The notes: generated from the letters alone by a model not told the origin. DNA of 64,000 nt from Desulfosporosinus sp. HMP52 (GCF_000765145.1 NZ_JMGA01000057.1:1-64000), one strand, 5' to 3'. Numbered from the stretch's first letter, positions 26,509 to 36,058 are shown. Numbers and translations: made by a program.

Positions 26509-27786
26509 CTAGGATAAAGCTGGTTGCACGTGTTCTGCATGAACTTTCAAGGCTACTTCATCTGTAACCACATCGCAGAAAATCTCTACAAGCTTGGGAT
26601 CCAGCTGTGTTCCGGCAACTCGTTTTAATTCCGCTATTGCTTCAGAATGCGTACTTCCTTTGCGGTAACTACGATCCGAAGTGATCGCGTCATAGGTATC
26701 AGCAACTGCAATGACCCGTGATTCTAATGGAATCTCCTCACCTTGAATCCCATCAGGATACCCTTTTCCATCGAAACGTTCGTGATGATGACGTACAACT
26801 TGACCTATATCAAATAAGAATTTAATACCTTTAATAATTGTTTGTCCAATCACAGGATGACTACGAATTGCTTCCCACTCAGTATCAACAAGTTTTCCCT
26901 CTTTATTTAAGATCATTTCGCTAACGCCTATTTTGCCGACATCATGCAACACAGCAGCGTATTTAAGAAACTCAATTTTTTCCTCACTCATTTTGATTGC
27001 CTCTCCGATAGCAACGGCTAGTTTACCAACTCTCGCAGAGTGTCCACTGGTATATTTGTCTTTTGCCTCTAATGCTTGTACTAAAGCCTCGACTGTATCA
27101 AGATAATTTTCTCGCATATCGATATAGAGTTGAAAAGAGTGTCTAGACACTAAAAGTGGAATAAACAGCAAAAATAGCCCCAGCGGACCCCAGTTTTTGT
27201 AAAGTAATGCCAGTAAAAAACCCAGCGGAACGAGTGCCATAAAATTGGGGAGTGCCCATCTAATATTTACCAGCCAGATTTCCCAGGGAGATTTTCCGGT
27301 TGACAAACCTAAGATGATTGCTACAATAGTCATATTTATAATCATATAAACAACTGCTGCCATTAGATAAAAAAAGATTGCTTCAAAATTGAACTGAAAC
27401 AACGGGTCTTTAGACAAACTAATTATTGCATAGGCCGCTGCAAAAGCTAAAACATATTGTGATGCATTGAAAACCCGTTTGTACAGCGGTTGTTCTAATC
27501 CCGCTTTTCCAAAAATAAGCAGGCATGATAACGTAATGATAATTAGAGTCACGCCTAGTGGAAATAAAATTAACGATGAAAGAAAGATGGAATAACTTAC
27601 AGTTACGTACCCTCCTTTGGGGAGTGCAACAGGTAAAGACTCACATGCTACGGCGAGAATCCCAAAGACTAATAAATTTATTAGCTGAGTAATATTCCAA
27701 TCAATATTAATCACATTCCAAACTAGAATTATGGTTGCAGAGGCAGTAATCACTGAAAAAAATGCTTTTACTCTCAAACTTTCCAT
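26509..27786 (-). CDS. membrane HD-GYP domain phosphodiesterase
   Basis: 425 aa. An N-terminal integral-membrane region of about seven helices (1-215, MASE-like) is followed by an HD-GYP domain. Motifs: HSARVGKLAVAI, LHDVGKIGV (HD), HPVIGQ, HHERFDGKGYPDG (GYP), ADTYDAITSDRSYRKG. All metal-binding residues are intact, so c-di-GMP hydrolysis is expected. The membrane part could sense a small molecule or state of the bilayer. GAGGTGG lies shortly before the ATG. A 24-codon peptide gene is about 100 bases upstream on the same strand. Confidence 0.88.
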   Translation of the reverse strand: MESLRVKAFFSVITASATIILVWNVINIDWNITQLINLLVFGILAVACESLPVALPKGGYVTVSYSIFLSSLILFPLGVTLIIITLSCLLIFGKAGLEQPLYKRVFNASQYVLAFAAAYAIISLSKDPLFQFNFEAIFFYLMAAVVYMIINMTIVAIILGLSTGKSPWEIWLVNIRWALPNFMALVPLGFLLALLYKNWGPLGLFLLFIPLLVSRHSFQLYIDMRENYLDTVEALVQALEAKDKYTSGHSARVGKLAVAIGEAIKMSEEKIEFLKYAAVLHDVGKIGVSEMILNKEGKLVDTEWEAIRSHPVIGQTIIKGIKFLFDIGQVVRHHHERFDGKGYPDGIQGEEIPLESRVIAVADTYDAITSDRSYRKGSTHSEAIAELKRVAGTQLDPKLVEIFCDVVTDEVALKVHAEHVQPALS

Positions 27787-28115
27787 TAGCCACCTCTAAA
27801 ATATGTTTGGCCGACTACTCTACAACTAAAACTTACGGCGATTACCTGCAGTATAGAGTAATCTTGAATTGCTCAGTAGGATTACTATTCTACCACTTAA
27901 AGCTTGCGCCACCGGCGAGTACGAGAGTAACAAGAACAGAGATTGCTTTGAATAATTTGCTCATATCGGTAAACCTCCTTGATTTTTTTATCAAAAGGAC
28001 AGTATTACCGCTTCGCTCTCTTTCCGTTCCGCTGTTTTTTTCGCTTCGCTATAGTGAAATAAAACAGATGTACTCTAGAATCTAATTGTTAAGTTGGTCG
28101 GCCAAAATTAGTAAA
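27787..28115. other. intergenic region with a tiny gene and AT/GC blocks
   Basis: It contains the 24-codon gene at 27890-27964. The left part (27787-27889) shows nothing clear. The right part (28000-28060) has imperfect repeats of CGCTTCGCT on the plus strand upstream of the tiny gene. Confidence 0.5.
27890..27964 (-). CDS. 24-residue hydrophobic peptide
   Basis: The peptide starts MSKLFKAISV, continues as a hydrophobic helix with LVTLVLAGG and ends in ASFKW. The gene is supported by a textbook ribosome site, AAGGAGG, nine bases before the ATG. It looks like a single-span membrane peptide or a secreted signal sequence with almost no mature part. No Cys is present, so it is neither a lipoprotein nor a cyclic thiolactone precursor. 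It lies upstream of the HD-GYP gene and may be its leader or a partner. No family recognised. Confidence 0.5.
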   Translation of the reverse strand: MSKLFKAISVLVTLVLAGGASFKW

Positions 28116-28769
28116 TTAATTGCCGCTGAGAAACCTCAGCTTTCGATTAACAGCGTCAAGAGTCGCCTTAACGACGGCTTCTCGATCATCATTTTTAACT
28201 AAGGCACATCCCGTAAGAGATTGTTCACCTGTAGAAGCAATTAAAGTTATTGAGACCAGGGCAATCTGTTGTTTGGCAAGTTGGGTTATCCCAACATCTT
28301 CAGTGACAAATAAAAGTTTCCCTAAAGTGAGGGGCTCTAAAGCCTTTAAGGTAGCCTCAACAAACAGCCGCAATTTATTATGTGCGGAAGAAGGACCTTC
28401 AGCCAACCCTTCAATTAACTTATCTCCCTTTAGCAATTCCACTTTCACTTCTGCCATGCCGTTAACAGTTCTAAGGGTTACACCTACCAATTTAGGGCGG
28501 GCAGAAACTTCTACAACCGAAGTCCCTTCTTCATCCTCTTCTACTTGAGCTACACTTATTTTCTTATGGTCAATTTGCAAATCAAATTGAGCAGCCAAAA
28601 TCGATTCAACATCCCGAACGATCTGCTTAGGTGCTCGTCCTGCCCCGGCAAGAATATGTACCTCTTCAATTATCCCTTGATTATTAATATTAATGCGAGC
28701 AGCAACTACAGATTTAATCTGTTTAATGGCCTGCTCCCAATCTTTAATTTGATAAGGCGTTTCTGACAT
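28116..28769 (-). CDS. soluble protein of unknown function
   Basis: 217 aa from ATG 28769, chosen because AAGGAG lies seven bases upstream; a longer in-frame start at 28835 lacks such a site. The N-terminal part alternates strands and helices (VVAARININNQGIIEEVHILAG, then RAPKQIVRDVESIL). The C-terminal half again has paired strands (LVGVTLRTVNGMAEVKVELL, IALVSITLIAS) and a helix ending in NRKLRFLSGN. There are no membrane helices. It may be two related alpha/beta domains. It stands alone; I cannot propose a function. Confidence 0.65.
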   Translation of the reverse strand: MSETPYQIKDWEQAIKQIKSVVAARININNQGIIEEVHILAGAGRAPKQIVRDVESILAAQFDLQIDHKKISVAQVEEDEEGTSVVEVSARPKLVGVTLRTVNGMAEVKVELLKGDKLIEGLAEGPSSAHNKLRLFVEATLKALEPLTLGKLLFVTEDVGITQLAKQQIALVSITLIASTGEQSLTGCALVKNDDREAVVKATLDAVNRKLRFLSGN

Positions 28770-28923
28770 GAAAACACTCCTTAGTTTCTGATTCCTATTT
28801 AAATGTAATTGAATATTTTCGACGTCTATTTCCATTTTCCTCTATTCCTACCAGAGAAAAATCCTAAATTCTTGCAATATGGCAAACTTTCTATATTCTA
28901 ATAATAAATTTGAATGCAAAAAA

Positions 28924-28957
28924 TCAGTCCCCTTTACATTTTTGTAAAGGGGACTGA
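28924..28957 (-). terminator. hcp terminator
   Basis: A 15-bp perfect stem (TCAGTCCCCTTTACA and its complement) with a TTTT loop. On the minus strand it runs into TTTTTT. 26 bases past the hcp stop. Confidence 0.92.
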
Positions 28958-28982
28958 CCATCTTGAAGGAACTTATTGGCTT

Positions 28983-30626
28983 TTATGCCATAAACAGCTT
29001 AATATCTTCTTCAACACTGGAGATTCCCGCTATCCCAAAGTTCTCCACTAAAACTTTAACCACATTCGGAGACAAGAAACCCGGCAGGGTTGGTCCCAGG
29101 TGAATGTTCTTTACACCTAAGTGGAGTAAGGCTAACAGCACTATGACTGCTTTTTGCTCATACCAGGCAATGTTATAGGAAATTGGTAGTTTGTTGACAT
29201 CATCAAGGCCAAATACTTCTTTAAGCTTCAAGGCAATTACTGCTAAAGAATAAGAGTCATTACATTGTCCGGCATCCAGTACTCTTGGAATACCCCCGAT
29301 GTCACCAAGGTTTAATTTATTGTATTTATATTTTGCGCATCCTGCTGTGAGGATTACAGTGTCTTGAGGCAGGGCTTTAGCAAAATCTGTATAATAGTCT
29401 CTGCTCTTCATGCGTCCGTCACAGCCAGCCATAACGAAAAATCGCTTAATTGCTCCGGATTTTACTGCATCGACAACTTTATCTGCCAGAGCCATTACTT
29501 GATTGTGAGCAAATCCTCCAACAATTTCTCCGGTTTCAATTTCTGTTGGAGAAGGACAGCTTTTAGCATGGGCAATTAATGCGGAAAAATCCTTGGCTTT
29601 TCCCTCGGTACGATCGGGAATATGCTTAACTCCTTCAAAGCCTACAACTCCGGTAGTATAGACTCGATCCTTATAAGATTCTTTCGGCGGAACAAGACAG
29701 TTAGTCGTCAAGAAGACCGGTCCGTTAAAAGAGTCAAATTCTTTGTCTTGCTTATACCAGGCGTTTCCGTAATTACCTACAAAGTGATCATACTTTTTAA
29801 AGGCCGGATAGTAATGGGCTGGGAGCATTTCTCCATGGGTATACACATCAACCCCGGTTCCTTGAGTTTGGATTAGTAATTCTTCGAGATCCTTCAAGTC
29901 ATGTCCGCTGATCAGAATAGCTGGGTTATTTCTGACTCCGATATTGACTTTTGTGAGCTCAGGATTTCCGTAAGTGGTAGTATTAGCCTTATCTAAGAGG
30001 GCCATGACATCGACACCGAATTTTCCAGCTTCTAGGACGAGGGCCACCAGGTCACCGGCTTCAAGTGTATCATCAAGGGTAGCTGCCAAGGCTTTTTCAA
30101 TGAAAGCAAAGATACCGCTCTCTTGATACTCAAGGGTATAGGCATGCTCAGCATAGGCGGCCATCCCTTTTAGTCCATAGGTAAGCAACTCGCGAAGTGA
30201 TCGAACATCTTCATTTGCCGTTGCTAAAACTCCAATTACTGCAGCCTTAGTCTCAAATTGAGCTGCCTCCTCAGTCCAAGTTGCTGCATCGTGCAGATTC
30301 GCGGAAATAGTACCACCAGCTTTGATAATATCTTGTTTAAGTCCATCACGTAAGACAAGACCCTCTTGGATTCGTTCTACAAAACGACTTTTATCAAAGT
30401 TTGCATTGGTAATAGTGATGAAGAGGCTCTCCATAATGAATTTATCAATATCTGGTCGGACAAGATTAATTTCTCTGGCTTGAACAGCATAAAGGGCGAT
30501 TCCTTTCAAGGTGTAAATCAAAAGATCTTGTAAGTTAGCAACATTCTCAGTTTTCCCGCAGACTCCTTTAATTGTACAACCGGTTCCCTTTGCTGTTTCT
30601 TGACATTGATAACAAAACATACTCAT
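28983..30626 (-). CDS. hcp: hybrid cluster protein (hydroxylamine reductase / NO detoxification)
   Basis: 547 aa. The N-terminal cluster ligands are Cys5, Cys8, Cys17 and Cys23 in the class I spacing CX2CX8CX5C. Further family blocks include [59 protein letters not shown] and the [10 protein letters not shown] ligand motif. The hybrid [4Fe-2S-2O] cluster site is thus complete. In anaerobes Hcp reduces NO or hydroxylamine under nitrosative stress. A CRP/FNR-type palindrome lies about 115 bases upstream. No hcr reductase gene is adjacent. A dedicated terminator follows. Confidence 0.95.
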   Translation of the reverse strand: MSMFCYQCQETAKGTGCTIKGVCGKTENVANLQDLLIYTLKGIALYAVQAREINLVRPDIDKFIMESLFITITNANFDKSRFVERIQEGLVLRDGLKQDIIKAGGTISANLHDAATWTEEAAQFETKAAVIGVLATANEDVRSLRELLTYGLKGMAAYAEHAYTLEYQESGIFAFIEKALAATLDDTLEAGDLVALVLEAGKFGVDVMALLDKANTTTYGNPELTKVNIGVRNNPAILISGHDLKDLEELLIQTQGTGVDVYTHGEMLPAHYYPAFKKYDHFVGNYGNAWYKQDKEFDSFNGPVFLTTNCLVPPKESYKDRVYTTGVVGFEGVKHIPDRTEGKAKDFSALIAHAKSCPSPTEIETGEIVGGFAHNQVMALADKVVDAVKSGAIKRFFVMAGCDGRMKSRDYYTDFAKALPQDTVILTAGCAKYKYNKLNLGDIGGIPRVLDAGQCNDSYSLAVIALKLKEVFGLDDVNKLPISYNIAWYEQKAVIVLLALLHLGVKNIHLGPTLPGFLSPNVVKVLVENFGIAGISSVEEDIKLFMA

Positions 30627-30938
30627 TTTTGTTCCCCCTAATGTTTTTTTATTTAAATTCTGTTTAACTCTCGTTGACTAAGGTTAGTATATAGTAATTT
30701 CTAGAAAAACACTGTGATTAGAAGCCAAGTTCCTGTGTGAGATAAATCACATTTACTTAGATTCTTAGCTTTGCTTGCTTACAAAGTTCCTAGCATTTTA
30801 TTTCGTGTCGATTTATAATTAGAGTGAATTTTTTCTAGAACCAAGCTAAACTCTTCAAAATCTGTCCAAGGTATTTTAGTGCAATAGCAGTGCTAACCTA
30901 ATTTTGAATATCTATGTATTGACTGGAGGAAGGAATAC
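30627..30938. other. divergent promoter region hcp / gamma carbonic anhydrase
   Basis: It contains the CRP/FNR-type site at 30736-30751 and a minus-strand TATACT -10 box at 30691-30686. The plus-strand gene is preceded by GGAGGAAGG. No further structure seen. Confidence 0.5.
30736..30751. promoter_or_regulatory. CRP/FNR-family operator upstream of hcp
   Basis: TGTGA-GATAAA-TCACA is a perfect match to the TGTGAn6TCACA half-site pattern of the CRP/FNR family. Its centre is about 53 bases upstream of a TATACT -10 box, near the class I activator position. Hcp genes are often governed by CRP/FNR-family NO sensors such as HcpR, so nitrosative control is a reasonable inference. Confidence 0.6.
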
Positions 30939-31442
30939 ATGACAGAAGATCTAAAGAAACCCCAGATAGCTGACAATGTTTATCTTGCTGAGGGCTGTAG
31001 AGTGATTGGAGATGTCCAGATTGGTGAACAATCCAGTGTTTGGTATAACTCCGTCATCAGAGGTGACCTGGCGAAAATCAGCATTGGTAAATGTTCCAAT
31101 ATCCAGGATTTAGTCGCTATTCACGTTAATAAAAATCAGCCCGTAACCATTGAGGATTATGTTACAATCGGTCATTCAGCCATTCTTCATGGCTGCACCA
31201 TCGGCAAGGGATCTCTGATTGGCATGGGAGCCATTGTTCTTGATGGTGCTGTTCTCGATGAGGAAACATCTGTTGCTGCCGGAACCCTTGTGCCCGGCAA
31301 TAAGACTTATCCTCCCCGTGTAATGCTGATGGGAGTTCCAGCGAGAGTAGTAAGAGATCTTACTGCAAATGAGATATCAGCTATGCGGGAAGCAGCAGAG
31401 CGTTATGTCGCTAAGGCTGAAGTTGCTTTGGGTCAGAAATAA
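30939..31442 (+). CDS. gamma-class carbonic-anhydrase family protein (YrdA/PaaY-like)
   Basis: 167 aa left-handed beta-helix made of hexapeptide repeats (IGDVQIGE, ISIGKCSNI, VTIGHSAIL, CTIGKGSLI and others). It closes with a C-terminal helix (EISAMREAAERYVAKAEVAL). The three zinc-ligand histidines are present at 62, 79 and 84. The catalytic acid loop of Cam-type enzymes is short or absent, as in many YrdA-like proteins, so carbonic anhydrase activity is not certain. GGAGGAAGG lies close to the ATG. The gene has its own terminator. Confidence 0.88.
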   Translation: MTEDLKKPQIADNVYLAEGCRVIGDVQIGEQSSVWYNSVIRGDLAKISIGKCSNIQDLVAIHVNKNQPVTIEDYVTIGHSAILHGCTIGKGSLIGMGAIVLDGAVLDEETSVAAGTLVPGNKTYPPRVMLMGVPARVVRDLTANEISAMREAAERYVAKAEVALGQK

Positions 31443-31465
31443 GTATTTGGTCTAAAAGACAAATT

Positions 31466-31504
31466 AGGCGTCCTCCTTCACTTTATCAGTGAAGGAGGAC
31501 GCCT
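31466..31504 (+). terminator. strong terminator
   Basis: A 17-bp perfect stem AGGCGTCCTCCTTCACT with a 5-base loop and a TTTTTT tail, 23 bases after the carbonic-anhydrase-like gene. Confidence 0.93.
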
Positions 31505-31550
31505 TTTTTAAGGTGCCTATTCCTGATTCATACCTTTTCGGCTAAGTTCA

Positions 31551-33182
31551 TTAGATAGCCCCTTTAGCTGGTTTTGTTAACTCACTTATAAAAAGATCTA
31601 TTAATGAGGGATCAAATTGTTTCCCGCTTCCTTGTTTTAACTCCTGGATAGCTTCTTCTTTAGACTTGGCTGGTCGATATGGCCGACTATGGGTCATTAC
31701 ATCATAGGCATCCACTATCGCAACCAATCGTGAAAGCACCGGTATTTGATCCCCTTTTAATCCACGCGGATAACCGGATCCATCCCAGTGTTCACGGAGA
31801 GCCAAAATTGCTTTAGCGACAACTAATTCGTCGATAGATTGGGCCATACGAAAGCCAATTTCACTATGCCTTTGCATGATTTCCCATTCTTGATTGGTCA
31901 ATTCGGTACCCTTCCCTAAAATTTCTTTGGGAATGCCGACCTTACCTATATCATGAAGCCTTGTCATCAAGTTTAAATTATCCAGATCAAGTGACCCCGG
32001 GCTCAATTCAGCTGCCTTCGCCAAATTAAAGGCCAAATATCCTACCCTCTCAACATGTCCGGGGTCTTCGAAAAACCTTTTATGCAGTTCTCTTTCTACA
32101 CTTAGGATCAGTCGATTACGTACATCCTTACTTTTCAACAATTTGTCACTGTACATTCTATTTTCTGCGACGCCAAATAAATCCGAAATATTCTTTGTGA
32201 ATTTTTTCTGAGTCGCCATACCTAATGAAACACTAAGCTCAGTCGGTAATCCTTCCTGCTGTTTACAACTGGCAATTATTCGTTCTGCCACTTTTTCACA
32301 AGCCTCACTGTCTGTACTGGGTAACAGGATTAAGAATTCATCCCCTCCCCAACGGGCCACTATATCAGTTTTCCTAGTACATTGCAGCAGTACCTTTGCC
32401 AGGCGTATTAAAAGTTCATCCCCCTGAATATGCCCAAATACATCGTTCGATAATTTTAGGCCATTTAAATCCGCCATGATAACACTTAGAGGGAAGGTAT
32501 CCTCCATTTGAAGATCTTCCAACCAGTTTTCAATATAGGCCCGATTGTGCAAGGACGTAAGTTTATCGTGGAAACTCAAAAAAGCAACTTGTTCCTGTGC
32601 CTTATGTTTCTCTGTAACATCAGTAAGTATCAACATACATAGAAGATTATCATCTTCATAGCTTGGGGGAATTGGTTTCAGTTCGATAGAAAGATATTGA
32701 TCTTCTCTTTTTATAACTTTAGGCAGTTTACTAATGGTCTGCTGTAATATCTCTTGTTCTGTGGATTCTAAGACTGTTCTGAAAACCTCTGCAAAAAGAG
32801 CATTTTGTTCTTCATCTGCGCTTCTAAGTAAATCAAGGATATTCAGTCGGCTAATTTTAAAGCCAAATATTTTCTCACATTCTACACTGTATTCTCTATT
32901 AATAATTAGATCCTGCCCAAAAGTGAGAAAACCTTGACCAGCGTTATTTAAAATGTTCTTGATCTCATTTTCTCTTTGCAAAAGATTACGGGCCTGAATA
33001 TCGCTGATTTTAAAAATTCGCCGGGTAAAGGTTAGCAGTTTTTCGTAATTTGCTACAATTAACTTGTAATCTGTAAGAAACTCATTTCCCTCATACTTAC
33101 CTTCAGCTATATCTAATAACGCCTGTTCTAGAACCCGTAGTTCCTTATCAAACAATTGTCTCTGAAAATCTCTCTCAATCAT
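31551..33182 (-). CDS. GGDEF + HD-GYP c-di-GMP enzyme
   Basis: 543 aa soluble protein. The N-terminal helical region and PAS-like sensor (about 75-200) precede a GGDEF domain with an intact active loop (ARWGGDEFLILL). An HD-GYP domain follows with RLHDIGKVG, HSEIGF, REHWDGSGYPRG and DAYDVMTHSRPY. Both catalytic centres look complete, so the protein could make and break c-di-GMP depending on its input. It is the last gene of a four-gene unit after SiaB-, SiaC- and SiaA-like genes. In Pseudomonas the equivalent place is held by the diguanylate cyclase SiaD, which is switched on by unphosphorylated SiaC. Confidence 0.9.
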   Translation of the reverse strand: MIERDFQRQLFDKELRVLEQALLDIAEGKYEGNEFLTDYKLIVANYEKLLTFTRRIFKISDIQARNLLQRENEIKNILNNAGQGFLTFGQDLIINREYSVECEKIFGFKISRLNILDLLRSADEEQNALFAEVFRTVLESTEQEILQQTISKLPKVIKREDQYLSIELKPIPPSYEDDNLLCMLILTDVTEKHKAQEQVAFLSFHDKLTSLHNRAYIENWLEDLQMEDTFPLSVIMADLNGLKLSNDVFGHIQGDELLIRLAKVLLQCTRKTDIVARWGGDEFLILLPSTDSEACEKVAERIIASCKQQEGLPTELSVSLGMATQKKFTKNISDLFGVAENRMYSDKLLKSKDVRNRLILSVERELHKRFFEDPGHVERVGYLAFNLAKAAELSPGSLDLDNLNLMTRLHDIGKVGIPKEILGKGTELTNQEWEIMQRHSEIGFRMAQSIDELVVAKAILALREHWDGSGYPRGLKGDQIPVLSRLVAIVDAYDVMTHSRPYRPAKSKEEAIQELKQGSGKQFDPSLIDLFISELTKPAKGAI

Positions 33183-33231
33183 TAGAGAAGTCCTTTCTAT
33201 ATTTTATTAGCTGGGAACATGGTTTCCTACT

Positions 33232-35046
33232 CTAAACCTGAAAGCCAACCACTGTGATATCATCTCTTTGAGATTCCTCTTGACGAAAGTCAATTAATGC
33301 CTGATTAACAAGGTTTCGTTGTTGTAGGCTACTAAGATTACCGCATTTCTCTAGCAACGATGAAAATCGTGTTCGCCCATATGAATGGTTTTTTGACCCT
33401 CCATTCTGGTCAAGAAAACCATCAGTTGTCATATAAAAGAAATCGTCTTTTGAGAACTCGACAACCCAATCCTTAAATGTTTGGTTGGGATCTGATCTCA
33501 GGTAACCAATACTATGCCGATCTCCTTGGATCCTACGAACACCTCCTGGACCTTTATGGTACAAATCAATTTTAGCCCCTGCAAATACTAAGGTGTTCTC
33601 TTGATATATACATATTCCTATATCCAAACCATCATCCGTAATACAAGAACCCTGTTTGTTCATTGCCGATCTCATTCTGAGATTGAGTTCCTTGATAATT
33701 TCACTTGGACTCAACTGTTGCTCTTCCTTAACAATATGATCAAGAACGGGGGCTACCGCCATGGTCATTAAAGCTCCAGGCACTCCATGACCGGTACAAT
33801 CCGCCACTGCCAGAATAACTTTATTGTCCATTTTACGAAGCCAATAAAAGTCACCGCCTACAATGTCTCTTGGCTGCCACAAAACGAAACTGCTCTTAAA
33901 TGCTTCACTCATCTCTTGATCTGAGGCAATGATCGTCTCTTGTAGTTTCTTCGCGTAGTCGATGCTATCCATAATCTTGATATTTTGTTCTTTTAGCTCC
34001 TGAGTTCTTTCGGTAACCTGTCGTTCAAGCTCCTGGCTTATCTTAATAGCTCGTTTGAGAGGATTAGCTATTCGAGTGGAAACCAGATAGAAGACAAAAG
34101 TTATCAGTACAAGAACTAGCACTGCAGCAAGAATAGTATTGGTCATAATGGTCTGTAAAAATCCAATGGTCTCTTTTCTGGGAACCTGTAAAACTAACTG
34201 CCAGTCAGTCGATTTTAGGGTCTGATGCACAAGGTCAATAAGTTCACCGTCAGAGTTCTGGTATTCCATAATTTCAGGTTGATCCATGCCGTGATTAACA
34301 TCATTTAAAACCATTTGACAAATATCTGCCGGCAATATATCTCCTAGTTGCTTCCCCTGATCTTCTAAATTAGCTGCCAGGTGAATCTTCCCCAAGCTGT
34401 CCACCAGCCAGATAGTACCGATTTCCCCATATCTATAAGAGGATAATTCCTTGGAAATATCTCCCAAATCTAATCCCACACCGGTTACACCGATAGGTTG
34501 TTCAGGATTCCCCATTAAGGCATCGATGAAGACATAGGTGTTTTTCCGTTCTTTGTTGTAATCAATATTTACATAGATAGGATTCTTTGACCGGATCATT
34601 TCAAAAAACCACTTATCCTCTGGATTAGCTTCAGATAATCTACCTGCTACTCCACCTTCGGCCCAATAAGTATGTGTCTTTACACTGGCCAAGAAAGTAT
34701 TGCTGTAATCATAATCCTTTGCTATGCTGTTTAACTGTTTTAAGGCTAATTCTCGAGCATTGAGATCAATTTCCCCGTTGGAAACCCATTCCATCAAAAA
34801 AGGATCCCGAGCCATTATTAAGGATGTTTCCTTAGCTCTGGCCATCCTGCCGTCTATTTTGCTGGCTGCTGACTGAACGATAAAAAATAAATCCTTGGTC
34901 TTAAGCTTTTCAATCACTGCCTTTTTTGTAATGTTATAGCTCAAGGAACCTGTCAAAAGCATTGATAGTGCAATACTAAGACAAGCCAATATAATAACCC
35001 ACATTGTCCCTTTGTCATATAGGCCCGATCTCTTTATCTCGTTCAC
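33232..35046 (-). CDS. Cache-HAMP-PP2C (SpoIIE-type) phosphatase, SiaA-like
   Basis: 604 aa. An N-terminal membrane helix (about 13-35), a large extracytoplasmic dCache-like sensor (about 40-295), a second helix (about 302-322), a HAMP-like region, a coiled coil and a C-terminal PP2C/SpoIIE domain. The PP2C metal motifs are present (IVGGDFYWL, VADCTGHGVPGALMTM, DGLDIGICIY, YMTTDGFLDQNGG). It would dephosphorylate the SiaC-like protein encoded just upstream in response to an external ligand. The start is GTG at 35046 with AGGAG seven bases before it. Confidence 0.88.
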   Translation of the reverse strand: MNEIKRSGLYDKGTMWVIILACLSIALSMLLTGSLSYNITKKAVIEKLKTKDLFFIVQSAASKIDGRMARAKETSLIMARDPFLMEWVSNGEIDLNARELALKQLNSIAKDYDYSNTFLASVKTHTYWAEGGVAGRLSEANPEDKWFFEMIRSKNPIYVNIDYNKERKNTYVFIDALMGNPEQPIGVTGVGLDLGDISKELSSYRYGEIGTIWLVDSLGKIHLAANLEDQGKQLGDILPADICQMVLNDVNHGMDQPEIMEYQNSDGELIDLVHQTLKSTDWQLVLQVPRKETIGFLQTIMTNTILAAVLVLVLITFVFYLVSTRIANPLKRAIKISQELERQVTERTQELKEQNIKIMDSIDYAKKLQETIIASDQEMSEAFKSSFVLWQPRDIVGGDFYWLRKMDNKVILAVADCTGHGVPGALMTMAVAPVLDHIVKEEQQLSPSEIIKELNLRMRSAMNKQGSCITDDGLDIGICIYQENTLVFAGAKIDLYHKGPGGVRRIQGDRHSIGYLRSDPNQTFKDWVVEFSKDDFFYMTTDGFLDQNGGSKNHSYGRTRFSSLLEKCGNLSSLQQRNLVNQALIDFRQEESQRDDITVVGFQV

Positions 35047-35107
35047 TTTCCTACTCCTGTCCTACCGTCATATTATTCTTCATGCCCATCTAATGAATCA
35101 TATTTTA

Positions 35108-35494
35108 TTATTCCTTCTCTGCCTCTGGAATAATTTCAAAGGGAAAGGTCATATCTTCTTTAAATTCTTCAGCGCATTCAACTTCACTTTCATTTTCCAT
35201 ATCACAGTACCAATTAAGTTGTATACTAACCCCTCGTTGAAATGCTTTCTCAAAGCTTTCAAGCAGCATCATGATACACTTGGAACTACTGGTATTCACA
35301 TAACTAAGGCGAACTTCAACGTGAATCTCTTGAGGATTAGTGGCCAAATAAGAATCTATCCAATTAAACACTGGATCATAGAATTTAAAGGCATTCTCAG
35401 GATATGACTGTCCTTTAAGAACCAGCGTGCTCTTATCCGAATCAAAATCTATTAGGGGAGTTGCTTTTGTTGACTCTATTAATAGCTTTTCCAT
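35108..35494 (-). CDS. SiaC-like regulatory phosphoprotein (DUF1987)
   Basis: 128 aa from ATG 35494, placed by GAGAGG eight bases upstream. The family phosphorylation motif YVNTSSSK is present; with this start the Thr is residue 68, the same number as the phospho-site of Pseudomonas SiaC. The preceding block FYDPVFNWIDSYLATNP and the strand IHVEVRLSY are typical of DUF1987. It would be phosphorylated by the SiaB-like kinase and dephosphorylated by the PP2C protein, and in one state bind the diguanylate cyclase. Encoded 15 bases after the SiaB-like gene. Confidence 0.88.
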   Translation of the reverse strand: MEKLLIESTKATPLIDFDSDKSTLVLKGQSYPENAFKFYDPVFNWIDSYLATNPQEIHVEVRLSYVNTSSSKCIMMLLESFEKAFQRGVSIQLNWYCDMENESEVECAEEFKEDMTFPFEIIPEAEKE

Positions 35495-35509
35495 AGTATC
35501 CACCTCTCA

Positions 35510-36058
35510 TTAAACCATAACTGTAAGGGTAAAGAACGCTAAGTCCTGCATATCCCCCATGGAATAATGCAAAGGCTTGCTGGATTTTCTGGCTATATCA
35601 ATGAGACCCAGACCTGCTCCGGTGCTTCCGGGCGGGAGATCTTTTTTTCTTTGTTCTTTATAACACTTTTTGAGCTGGTCTTTATCTAAGGGAATTAAAG
35701 CGTCCAGGGCATTTGCCAACTTATCCGCATCAGTTTTCTCGACTAAATTTCCCGAGCAGATGAAATACCCGTCTTCGTTTCTTCCGATAGTAACAATTCC
35801 TGAACTATATATCTGATCATAAAAGTCACTCCCTAGCTTGGATAAAGCATACTTTTTAATATTGTGAGTGATTTCTACGAAAATCGCGAAAACATTATAG
35901 ATATCATTTCGGGGGCGATCCTCTGCCTTCATATGTTCCATAATAGCTTCTCCAAGCTCCTCAATGATACCTTGGGAAAAACGACCAGAAAAGCTGATCA
36001 AAATTCCACGAGAACCTAGTGTGCTTTGTAAATCTAAGAGCATCTTTTCGTCAAACAT
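35510..36058 (-). CDS. SiaB-like protein kinase (DUF6272)
   Basis: 182 aa from ATG 36058, with AAGGAGG six bases upstream. The protein has an anti-sigma-factor-like GHKL fold: the N-box region is IFVEITHNIKKYA, and the ATP-lid region PPGSTGAGLGLIDIARKS carries the Gly-rich motif. This is the pattern of SiaB-type kinases that phosphorylate SiaC on Thr. First gene of the siaB-siaC-siaA-GGDEF/HD-GYP unit, all on one strand with short gaps. Confidence 0.86.
   Translation of the reverse strand: MFDEKMLLDLQSTLGSRGILISFSGRFSQGIIEELGEAIMEHMKAEDRPRNDIYNVFAIFVEITHNIKKYALSKLGSDFYDQIYSSGIVTIGRNEDGYFICSGNLVEKTDADKLANALDALIPLDKDQLKKCYKEQRKKDLPPGSTGAGLGLIDIARKSSKPLHYSMGDMQDLAFFTLTVMV

Noticed and set aside
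27890-27964. AgrD-type cyclic peptide pheromone
   Set aside because: No Cys or Ser/Asp motif for ring closure, no acidic tail and no AgrB-like gene nearby.
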